DNA of 64,000 nt from the NCBI GenBank assembly GCA_045807125.1, contig JBJMHZ010000052.1, positions 1-64,000 on the forward strand, given 5' to 3'. This DNA comes from JBJMHZ01 sp045807125. Lineage in GTDB: Bacteria > Actinomycetota > Actinomycetes > JAWWOL01. The notes beneath the pieces are model-generated. The model was not told the DNA's origin, ran no database searches, and saw nothing but the letters and a program-made list of their open reading frames with translations. The translations under genes were made by a program, and so were the position numbers. Of the stretch, positions 50,113-58,071 are shown piece after piece (the stretch's first letter is position 1; every line of letters starts with the position of its first letter).

Positions 50113-52223
50113 CGCAGCCGCGAGCCCGCACGGGGCAGACGGAGCGCACGGGGCAGACGGAGCGCACGGAGCGGGTGGGCGAGAACCTGAACCGGGCGCT
50201 GCACGCGCTGTTCGCTCGCGACGAGCGGCTGCTCATGCTCGGCGAGGACATCGCCGACCCGTACGGCGGCGCGTTCAAGATCGCTCGGGGGCTGTCCACC
50301 GCCTATCCCGACCGGGTGCTGACCACGCCGCTCTCCGAGAGCGGCATCGTCGGCGTCGCCGGCGGGCTCGCCCTTTGCGGCGACCCCGTGATCGTCGAGA
50401 TCATGTTCGGCGACTTCGCCGGCCTGGCGTTCGATCAGATCCTGAACTTCGCCAGCAAGTCGGTGACCATGTACGGCGAGCGGATTCCCATGCGCATGGT
50501 CGTGCGCTGCCCCGTCGGCGGCGGCCGCGGCTACGGGGCCACGCACAGCCAGAGCGTGCAGAAGCACTTCATCGGCATCCCGAACCTCGCGCTCTACGAG
50601 CTGTCCCCGTTCCACGACGCGCTCGACGTCCTCACCGCCGCCCTCGCCACGGGAGCGCCCTGCATGCTCTTCGAGGACAAGGCGCTCTACGCCCAGCGGA
50701 CGTTCACGGGCGGCGAGGTGGACGACAGGTTCCGCTTCCGCCTGCTCGGCGCCGACCGCACCTGGGCGCACGCCTACGCCCCCGACGCGTCCGGCCCGCC
50801 GACCCTGGTGATCGCCTCCGGCGGCACGGCCCACCGGGCTCTCGCGGCCGCCCGCTCGGCGCTCGAGCAGGGCCGCAACGTCCAGGTGCTCGTCCCGGCG
50901 CGGCTGTACCCGGTGCCGGTCGACGACGTGCTGCCCGTGCTGGCCGAGCTGGCCGGTGCGTCCCAGGCTGCCGCCCAGGTCATGGTGGTCGAGGAGAGCA
51001 CCGCCGGGGGCACCTGGGGCGCCGAGGTCGCCACCCGGCTCTACGGCGCCGCGTGGTCGCTGCTGCGCCGCCCGATCGCGCTGGTGCACTCCGCCGACAG
51101 CATCATCCCGGCCGCGCCGCACCTCGAGCGCGCCGTCCTCGTGCAGGCCGAGACCATCCGCGACCGCATCCTCGCCGCCGACTCCCCCGCTCGTCCCGCC
51201 GCCCAGGAGCCCGCCGCGGCGATCCCCGTGGCCCCGGCGCCGGACGGCCGCCCGATCACGGTGCCGAAGCTCAACAACAACGATGCCGAGTACGTGCTGG
51301 TGCAGTGGCTCGTCGCCGACGGCCAGCCGGTCACCGACGGCCAGCCGGTCGCGGTGGTCGAGACGTCCAAGGCGACCGAGGAGCTGGCGGCCGGCGCCGC
51401 GGGCACGCTGCGCATCGCGCTGCCGGCCGGCGCCGACTGCGCGCCGGGCGACGTCCTTGGCCACGTCGTGGGGACGCTCCTGGGCTCGGCCGTGGGTTCC
51501 GCCGAGAGCCCCGTGCCGTCGCCCGTACCTGCGCCCGGCCCGCTGCCGCGGCTGCCGGCCGTGCAGCGGCGGATCGCGGAGGTGGTCTCCGCGTCGCACC
51601 GCGAGATCCCCGCCGCGTTCACCGTCGTCCGCGTGCCGATGGACGCCGCCCTTGCCCTGGCCCGGCGGGTCACCGAGGGCACCGGCGCGGCCGTCGGGCT
51701 CGCCGAGCTGGTGATCGCCGCGGTCGCGGGCCTGCACCGCACCCATGCGCAGGCCTTCGCGACGCTGACCCCGGCCGGCGACGTGGTCGAGGCCGACCGG
51801 CCGGTCATCGGCGTGACGGTCGACGCCGGCACCGGGCTGTACCTGCCGGTCATCGCCGACGCGCACCGGCGCTCCCTCGACGACCTCGCCGACGCGCTGG
51901 TCGAGCTGCGGATGAGCGCGGTGCGCGGCCGGCTGCGGGAGGAGGACTTCCGCGGCATGAACTTCCTCGTCGCCCTGAACGACGCGCCCGGCGTGACCGT
52001 CGCCCAGCCGATCATCCCGCCCGGCGTGACGTGCGCGCTGTCGCTGCCGGCGGTGCACGACGAGGTGGTCATCGGCGAGGACGGGGCGGCACGGACCCGC
52101 GCGGTGGCCGACCTGGGGCTCGCGTACGACCACCGGCTCGTCAACGGCGCGCAGGCGGCCGCCTTCCTGGGTGCCGTCCGCGACGCCCTCGCAGGGGTCG
52201 CCGAACCGAATTGCGACCGGTAG
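50109..52223 (+). CDS. Fusion of E1 beta-like, lipoyl and E2 acyltransferase domains
   Basis: A 704-aa protein. An N-terminal 18-bp DNA repeat encodes GQTERT twice. E1-beta occupies residues about 18-350 (LMLGEDIADPYGGAFK; TTPLSESGIVGVAGGLAL). A lipoyl domain spans about 378-450 with the lipoylated Lys421 in VETSKATEEL. A Pro-rich linker precedes an E2 catalytic domain (about 480-700) with DHRLVNG (His675). One chain can therefore receive the unit from thiamine diphosphate, carry it on lipoate and transfer it. With the free ACP and KAS III-like neighbour this resembles the ketose-to-glycolyl-ACP systems of naphthyridinomycin and quinocarcin. A branched or acetyl unit is also possible. Confidence 0.85.
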   Translation: MTQPRARTGQTERTGQTERTERVGENLNRALHALFARDERLLMLGEDIADPYGGAFKIARGLSTAYPDRVLTTPLSESGIVGVAGGLALCGDPVIVEIMFGDFAGLAFDQILNFASKSVTMYGERIPMRMVVRCPVGGGRGYGATHSQSVQKHFIGIPNLALYELSPFHDALDVLTAALATGAPCMLFEDKALYAQRTFTGGEVDDRFRFRLLGADRTWAHAYAPDASGPPTLVIASGGTAHRALAAARSALEQGRNVQVLVPARLYPVPVDDVLPVLAELAGASQAAAQVMVVEESTAGGTWGAEVATRLYGAAWSLLRRPIALVHSADSIIPAAPHLERAVLVQAETIRDRILAADSPARPAAQEPAAAIPVAPAPDGRPITVPKLNNNDAEYVLVQWLVADGQPVTDGQPVAVVETSKATEELAAGAAGTLRIALPAGADCAPGDVLGHVVGTLLGSAVGSAESPVPSPVPAPGPLPRLPAVQRRIAEVVSASHREIPAAFTVVRVPMDAALALARRVTEGTGAAVGLAELVIAAVAGLHRTHAQAFATLTPAGDVVEADRPVIGVTVDAGTGLYLPVIADAHRRSLDDLADALVELRMSAVRGRLREEDFRGMNFLVALNDAPGVTVAQPIIPPGVTCALSLPAVHDEVVIGEDGAARTRAVADLGLAYDHRLVNGAQAAAFLGAVRDALAGVAEPNCDR

Positions 52224-52527
52224 TCGGCGGCGCCGGGCGATCCGTCGCGACATTTCACCCGCAGCGGACCCGCCGATCGAGCCCTGCTCCCGGTCTTCCC
52301 GTCGCCGGCCGGCCGGTACGACGGCACGACCATCGGCACGCTCACCACTCGCCTCGACGGCTGGATCGGTGACGTGCAGCCCGCGACGACCGACGCCGCC
52401 TGGGCCTTCGGGGTCAGCCTCTACTCGTCCATCGACCCAGCGCTTCAGCGCCCGGTGCTCCAGCTCAAGCGCCTGTCGTCGCCGCTCGACCCGCCGGCCT
52501 GACCACCGGCCCCGCGGCTGCCCCGGC
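52224..52527. other. Convergent intergenic region with a short coding-like remnant
   Basis: One plus frame ending at TGA 52500-52502 reads coherently upstream to about 52260 (GRYDGTTIGTLTTRLDGWI; WAFGVSLYSSIDPALQRP), with codon use like real genes. It has no start codon or ribosome-binding site in a sensible place. It may be the tail of a lost gene. No terminator hairpin stands out between the convergent genes. Confidence 0.35.
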
Positions 52528-54876
52528 TCAGCCGCGGCGGGTCCTTGCCGCCCGGCGGCGGGCCATGCGGGCCGCGGCGCTGGCCGGCGCACCGCTTCCC
52601 GCCGCACCGCTGCCGGCCGTCCCCTCGGAGGCGTCGTCGACGGGGCCGGGGGCGCCGCGCAGGTGGTCGGCGAGATCGGCGACGGTCGGGTGGGCGTACA
52701 TCGCGGTCAGCGGGAACGGCCGGCCAAGGTCCTCGACCAGCCGCTGGTGCACGCGCGCGGCGAGCAGCGAGTGGCCCCCGACGTCGAAGAACCGGTCGTG
52801 GCGGCCGACGCCGTCGCGGCCGAGGGCCTCGGCCCATGCGACGGCGATCGCCCGCTCGAGGCCGTCCGGGTCATCGGCGGCACCGGCGCCGGGAGTGCCG
52901 GCAGGCTCCGGCGCCGAACCCCGGGCCCTCGGCAGGTACCGCTCCAGCAGCGCCCGGGCGTCGATCTTCCCGGTGGGCGTCAGCGGCAGCTCGGACACGA
53001 CGGTCACGGTCGCCGGCACCAGATAGTCCGGCAGCAGCTCGGCCACCGATGCCCGCACCGCGGCCGGATGCAGCTGCCCGCCCGCGGCGGTGACGAAGGC
53101 GTGCAGGCCCTGCTCGCCCTGCTCGCCCTGCTCGCAGCCGGCGACCACGGCGGCGTGGGCGACCCCGGCGAGGCTGCCGAGCGCGTGCTCGATCTCGGCC
53201 GGCTCCACGCGGTGGCCGCGCACCTTCACCTGCCGGTCGCGCCGGCCGAGGTAGAGCAGCCGGCCGTCCGGCAGGCGGCGCGCGAGGTCGCCGGTGCGGT
53301 AGCGGCGCACGCCGTCGTGGTCGGTGTCGAACCGGGCCGCCGTCTCCTGCGGGTCGGCCCAGTACGCGGCGAGGCGCTCGCTGCTGATCGCGATCTCGCC
53401 GGCGACCGCTGCCGGTGAGCCGTCGGGGGCCAGCAGGCCGATCCGCACGCCGGCGAGCGGGTAGCCGATGGGCAGCACGGCGCCGGCGGCCGCACCGGTG
53501 CCGTCCCCGGCGGCTTCGTCCCCGGCGGCTCCGTCGCTCTCGGCGAGGAGCAGGTGGTCCTGCACCGCGAAGCTGATCTCGGTGGCGCCGTAGCCGTTCA
53601 CCAGCACCCCGTCAGCGGCGATGTGGCGGCGGCAGCGGCGCAGGTCCTCGCGGGTCACCGGCTCGCCGCCGAGCACCACCACCCGCAGGTCGGGCAGCCG
53701 GGGGTCGGCCGTGGCGGCCAGGCTGTCCGCGAGGTAGCGGAGCACGGTCGGGGTGGAGTGGTAGATGGTCACCCGGTGGCGGCGCAGCGCGTCGGCCAGT
53801 CCGGTCAGGCCGAGCGCCCGGACGTCCACCGGCACGCAGCACGCCCCGGTGAGCAGCGCGGAGAACGTGTCGGTGACGGCCATGTCGAAGCTGAACGAGG
53901 ACACCACGCTGAGCCGGTCGTCGGGGGTGATGCGCAGGTTGTCTCGGTGCAGCCGTACCTGGTGGAGCACGTTGCCGTGGGTCTGCACGACGCCCTTCGG
54001 CACCCCGGTCGAGCCGCTGGTGTGCAGGACGTACGCCGGCGCGTGCGGGCCGGGCGGCGAGCGCTCCGGCCGGGTCGCGGCAGCCGGCGCGTCCGCGATG
54101 TCGAGGATCGCTGCCGCCGGGCGCTCCTGGTCCGTCCCGGCGGCGAGCCGCTGCGCGAGCGGCCGGTGCGGCCCGGCGGTCAGCACCGCCGACACCTGCG
54201 CCTGCGCGGCCATCGCCTGCAGCCGGGTCACCGGGTATCGCGGGTCCAGCGGTACGTACGCGCCGCCGACGCTGAGGACGGCCAGGATGGCCGCCACCGT
54301 GTCGGCCCCGTGGTCGAGCAGCAGGCCGACCCGCCGGCCGGCCGGTCCCGGCCCGAGCAGCGCGGCGAGCGCGGCGACCCGGTCGGCGAGCCCGCGGTAG
54401 CTGACCGCCTCGCCGCCGTCGATCAGGGCCGGCCGCTCGGCGAACTCCTCCACCCGGCGCCAGAACGCCTCCGGAACGGACCGCTCGGCGGGGAGGGACG
54501 GCGCGCCGAGGTGCCGGCCGAGCCGCTCCGTCGCGGGCGACGGCAGCAGATTCCTCGCAGGCCGGTCGGGGTCGGCGCGGAGCAGGGCCAGCACCGCGGC
54601 CAGGTCCTCGCCCATGCAGCGCTGGTACGGCTGCGGGACGTCGACGCCGTCGAAGGCCAGCTCGATGCGCTCGCCGCGGCGCTCCATCCGGGCGGTCGCC
54701 GGGATGCCGGTGAGCTGCGTCAGGTCCTCGCCGCCCGCCGGCCCGCTCTCGACCACCCGGCCGTCGGGCAGCACCAGCCGGACGCGCGGCGAGCCGCTGT
54801 AGCAGCGCAGGACGGTGGCCGCCGCCGCGATCTCGGCCCCGTCCGGCTGGTCCCGGGACGCATCTGCCGCCACCAC
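52528..54876 (-). CDS. Stand-alone NRPS adenylation-carrier (A-T) protein
   Basis: GTG 54876 with gaggggat upstream gives 782 aa; the open frame to 55107 runs through repeats and is not coding-like. Residues 1-110 form a short extension resembling the end of a condensation domain (IELAFDGVDVPQPYQ). The A domain follows (about 120-620: HTSGSTGVPKG near 284, YGATEIS, YRTGDLARR, TGKIDA), then a carrier with Ser703 (GGHSLL). The pocket reads approximately D-M-T-H-V-G-G-F-A-K, which I cannot match to a known substrate. It probably supplies an activated amino acid in trans, and it is transcribed away from the other right-arm genes. Confidence 0.85.
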   Translation of the reverse strand: MVAADASRDQPDGAEIAAAATVLRCYSGSPRVRLVLPDGRVVESGPAGGEDLTQLTGIPATARMERRGERIELAFDGVDVPQPYQRCMGEDLAAVLALLRADPDRPARNLLPSPATERLGRHLGAPSLPAERSVPEAFWRRVEEFAERPALIDGGEAVSYRGLADRVAALAALLGPGPAGRRVGLLLDHGADTVAAILAVLSVGGAYVPLDPRYPVTRLQAMAAQAQVSAVLTAGPHRPLAQRLAAGTDQERPAAAILDIADAPAAATRPERSPPGPHAPAYVLHTSGSTGVPKGVVQTHGNVLHQVRLHRDNLRITPDDRLSVVSSFSFDMAVTDTFSALLTGACCVPVDVRALGLTGLADALRRHRVTIYHSTPTVLRYLADSLAATADPRLPDLRVVVLGGEPVTREDLRRCRRHIAADGVLVNGYGATEISFAVQDHLLLAESDGAAGDEAAGDGTGAAAGAVLPIGYPLAGVRIGLLAPDGSPAAVAGEIAISSERLAAYWADPQETAARFDTDHDGVRRYRTGDLARRLPDGRLLYLGRRDRQVKVRGHRVEPAEIEHALGSLAGVAHAAVVAGCEQGEQGEQGLHAFVTAAGGQLHPAAVRASVAELLPDYLVPATVTVVSELPLTPTGKIDARALLERYLPRARGSAPEPAGTPGAGAADDPDGLERAIAVAWAEALGRDGVGRHDRFFDVGGHSLLAARVHQRLVEDLGRPFPLTAMYAHPTVADLADHLRGAPGPVDDASEGTAGSGAAGSGAPASAAARMARRRAARTRRG

Positions 54877-55060
54877 GCCTCGATCCCCTCCGCCCCCACG
54901 ACCGGCATTGCCATCGCCATTGCCATCGCCGGACCAGCCTGCATGGTCGGAGCGGCGTGGCACAACGGTGGAGCTACTGCCTCCTGGACGAGGCGCTCGA
55001 GCCACGGCCGGAGGCACGAGAACCGATCCGCGCGCTGCAACAGGCGGGCGAGGACGCTCG
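54877..55060. other. Divergent intergenic region upstream of the A-T gene
   Basis: It contains two copies of a 12-bp repeat attgccatcgcc (54907-54930), which explains an artefactual upstream extension of the NRPS frame. It may include the promoter for the minus-strand A-T gene, but no clear -10/-35 pair is seen. A plus-strand open stretch at 54959-55064 could belong to the RES remnant that follows. Confidence 0.4.
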
Positions 55061-55294
55061 CTGACGCTCCCACTCGTCGATCTGACCGACACCGGGCTGG
55101 CCCGCATGGGGCTGAAGCGGGACCAGCTCGTCGCAACGACTCCGGCGCACTACGTCTGCACCAGAGCGTGGGCAACGCACCTGCACCAGCGGCGGATCGG
55201 CTCCGTGACTCCGGTCGGGCTCGTGTGGCAGTCGCGGATCGCCGAGCTGGCCACGGCTGCGGAGCAGCTCGGCGCGGTGATCGTGCCGAGCTGA
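55061..55294 (+). pseudogene. Fragment of a RES-domain (toxin-type) protein
   Basis: The frame from 55061 to TGA 55292-55294 encodes LPLVDLTDTGLARMGLKRD, TRAWATHLHQRR and GLVWQSRIAEL, the C-terminal half of a RES domain (NAD-degrading toxins of Xre-RES systems). The N-terminal half with the key Arg and Glu is missing, and no full antitoxin gene is present. It is a relic lying inside the cluster between divergent biosynthetic genes. Confidence 0.5.
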
Positions 55295-55504
55295 GCGCAC
55301 CGGGCGCGAGCGTGATCGCACGCGCCACGGGTCGGCCGGAGATGGTCACGAGCGAGCGCCGCCAAGCGTCTTCCGCTGCCGCCACCCGCGTCGGTAGTCT
55401 CGCAGGCAGTGGGCGAGGGGGCCGCCACTCCTCACGCGGTGCGAGCAAGGACCCGCGCGGCTGCGTCCGTCTTTCGAGAACGGCAGGTCGACCGGGGGGT
55501 GACC

Positions 55505-56644
55505 GTGACCGACAGCGGCTGGCGCGGCGATCCCGGCCCGCAGCGGGCCACGCTCGCCGTGGTGGGCACCGGCAACCTGGCCCGCGCGCTGTGCTACTCG
55601 CTCGCCACGGTCCGCGACACCGCCGCCGATGTCGTCGTCGTGGGCCGCAGCGAGGACAAGGCCCGGCAGCTCTGCTACGTGGCGAACGCTCGCGCCGCCT
55701 GCGGGCCGAGGCCAGGCGTGCGCTTCCGGCCGCTCGCCGGCGCCTTCGAGCCCAGCGCGGTGGCCGGGGTCGCGGGCGGGCCGCTGACCGGCGTCGTGGT
55801 CTGCGCGTCGACCCAGTCGCCGTGGGAGCGGCTGACCGCACCGTCGGCCTGGACGGCGCTGGTGCAGCGCGCCGGGTTCGGCGTCACGCTGCCGTTCCAG
55901 GCCGAGCTGGCGCTGCACGTCGGCCGGGCCCTGGCCGTCCTGCAGCCGCGGCCGTGGCTGGTCAACGCCTGCTTCCCGGATGCGGTCAACCCGCTGCTGG
56001 CCGCGCTCGGCGTGCCCGTGCTGTGCGGCGTCGGCAACGTCGCGCTGCTGGCGGCCAGCGTGCAGGCCGCCCTCGGGCTGCCCGACCAGAGCCGGCTCGC
56101 GATGCTCGCCCACCACGTCCACCTGCACGCACCGGTGGCGGGCACGGCCGAGGCGCTCGCCTGGTACGACGAGCAGCCGGTCGGCGACGTGGGCGCGCTG
56201 CTCGCCGACCAGCGCGCCGTGCCGCGCACCGAGCTGAACCAGATCACCGGCCACGCCGCCGCCCAGCTCGTTGCCCACCTCTCGGCCGGCACCGACCGGC
56301 CGGACGGCGTGGCGGAGCTGGCGGCCCACCTGCCCGGGCCGCTCGGCCTGCCCGGCGGGTACCCGGTCACGGTCGAGGGCACCGAGCTGCGGCTGCGGCT
56401 GCCCGCCGGCGTGAGCCGTACCGAGGCGGTCGCCGTGAACCAGCGGGCCGCGCTCGCCGACGGAGTCGTCATCGACGGCGACCGGGTGACCTTCGGCCCG
56501 GCCGCGATCGCCGAGCTGGAACGGTCGGCGTCCGGGCTGGCCGCCGGCTGGCGGGCGACCGAGCTGACGTCGGTCACCGCAGAGCTGGACGAGCTGCGGG
56601 CCCGCCTGCGCCGCCAACCCGCCGAAGAGGAGATACGAGTCTGA
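55505..56644 (+). CDS. NAD(P)-binding Rossmann-fold protein of unknown reaction
   Basis: GTG 55505 is preferred (gggggg 6-12 nt upstream), giving 379 aa. The N-terminal dinucleotide-binding fold is clear: LAVVGTGNLARALCYSLA followed by VVVVGRSEDKARQLCYVANA. The C-terminal part is helical (ELNQITGHAAAQLVAHLSAG). The layout resembles opine/saccharopine dehydrogenase-like oxidoreductases. It is coupled by TGATG to the DUF6002-like gene, and the pair probably makes or modifies a building block. The exact substrate cannot be read from the sequence. Confidence 0.7.
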   Translation: MTDSGWRGDPGPQRATLAVVGTGNLARALCYSLATVRDTAADVVVVGRSEDKARQLCYVANARAACGPRPGVRFRPLAGAFEPSAVAGVAGGPLTGVVVCASTQSPWERLTAPSAWTALVQRAGFGVTLPFQAELALHVGRALAVLQPRPWLVNACFPDAVNPLLAALGVPVLCGVGNVALLAASVQAALGLPDQSRLAMLAHHVHLHAPVAGTAEALAWYDEQPVGDVGALLADQRAVPRTELNQITGHAAAQLVAHLSAGTDRPDGVAELAAHLPGPLGLPGGYPVTVEGTELRLRLPAGVSRTEAVAVNQRAALADGVVIDGDRVTFGPAAIAELERSASGLAAGWRATELTSVTAELDELRARLRRQPAEEEIRV

Positions 56645-58071
56645 TGCCGACCACCGCGCCTATCGTGCCTATCGCGCCGACCGGGTCGGCGCAGCCCGCC
56701 GCCGAGCCGGTGGCCAGCGCCAACCTGCTGGTCGACCACTACGACCTGCTGACGCACGCGATCGAGCGGTGCGTGCCGGAGCGGGAGCCGGTCGTCGACG
56801 ACCCGGCGGCGTTCTCGCCCGGCTTCGCCCTGCCCGAGCTGACGCCGGCGGTCTGCGAATTCCTCGCGGCGGCGACGGCCAGCTGGCAGCCGCTCGGCCA
56901 CTACGGCGGCCACCGGGTGACGATGCTGGACCTCACCGCCAACCCGGGCACCCAGACCACGAAGACGTTCGCCTCGCTGCTCATCGTCGCTCGCGCCGTC
57001 GAGTACATCAGGCGCACCGGCGAGCCGGTCATGATCTGCTCGCCGACCTCCGCCAACAAGGGGGTGGCGCTGCGCGACGCTGTCCTGCGCGCGATCGACG
57101 CCGGGCTGGTGACGCCCGAGCAGCTGCGGATCGTCGTCCTCGCCCCGCGCTCGTGCCTGCTGAAGCTGCGCGCCAGCCGGCTGTCCACCGACGAGCGGTT
57201 GCGCGCGCTCAACCCGCTGCTGCTCTACCGCGGGCCGCAGGCCGAGGACGTCAAGCCGATCGGCCGCCAGTTCGCCGACCGGTACGCCGCGACGCTGCGC
57301 CGCGAGCACGGCCTGAACCTGTGGTACTCCCTCGAGCTGCGCAACTACCTGGTCGCCGACACCGCACGCGCCTTCTTGGAGCACCGGGTCGACCCGACCG
57401 ACGCCCCTGGCGCCGCGCCGCGGCTGCACGCGCACGCGGTGTCCAGCGCGTTCGGCCTGCTGGGCTACCACCAGGGCAGGGCGGTGCTCGAGCAGCTCGG
57501 CATGGCGAGCCGCGACAGCCGGCCGGCCAGCCTGCTGGTGCAGCACCTGGGCACCCCGGACATGGTGATCAACCTGCGGCACGGGGACTTCGACCGCGGC
57601 CACCGGCCCGGCTACCTCCTCGACCCGGCCACCGGCCTGCACCGGCAGTCCGCCGATCCGCGCTTCCCGCAGGTCACCTACGAGCCGGACGAGGTGCTCG
57701 ACCCCACCTTCTACACCCGGTGCCCGGCCACCTCGCCGGCCATGAACGAGCTCATCGCGACCCACGGCGGGGACGGCATCGTGGTCTCGCTGGCCGAGTG
57801 CGTCGACCGCTACCCGGCACTGCGGGCGCTGCTCGCGGGCACCGGCCGTCCGCTGCCGGCCGACCCGCGCACGCTGCGCGAGTGGTCGCTGGTGATGGCC
57901 CTGACCGGCGCGTGCAACGCGATCGACCGCGGGCTCGTCGAGGACGGCAGGGACGTCGTGGTGCACGGCTCCGGCAGCTACTCCACCGCCGACTACGAGC
58001 CGCTGGAGCCGTCGGCCACCGTCCCGGTCGACACCGTCGAGGACGTCGCGAGGGCAGTGCGCGAGGGATGA
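56644..58071 (+). CDS. DUF6002-like protein (possible PLP-type fold)
   Basis: A 475-aa protein overlapping the previous stop (TGATG). It matches what I recall of the DUF6002 family: LDLTANPGTQTTKTFASLL, then VMICSPTSANKGVALRDAVL, LRASRLSTDERLRALNPLLL and LWYSLELRNYLVADTARAF. The SPTSANKG segment resembles the substrate/phosphate loop of threonine-synthase-like PLP enzymes, and a Lys lies in TTKTF, but PLP binding is not proven. Members are linked to natural-product clusters. ATGA-coupled to the stand-alone KS. Confidence 0.65.
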   Translation: MPTTAPIVPIAPTGSAQPAAEPVASANLLVDHYDLLTHAIERCVPEREPVVDDPAAFSPGFALPELTPAVCEFLAAATASWQPLGHYGGHRVTMLDLTANPGTQTTKTFASLLIVARAVEYIRRTGEPVMICSPTSANKGVALRDAVLRAIDAGLVTPEQLRIVVLAPRSCLLKLRASRLSTDERLRALNPLLLYRGPQAEDVKPIGRQFADRYAATLRREHGLNLWYSLELRNYLVADTARAFLEHRVDPTDAPGAAPRLHAHAVSSAFGLLGYHQGRAVLEQLGMASRDSRPASLLVQHLGTPDMVINLRHGDFDRGHRPGYLLDPATGLHRQSADPRFPQVTYEPDEVLDPTFYTRCPATSPAMNELIATHGGDGIVVSLAECVDRYPALRALLAGTGRPLPADPRTLREWSLVMALTGACNAIDRGLVEDGRDVVVHGSGSYSTADYEPLEPSATVPVDTVEDVARAVREG

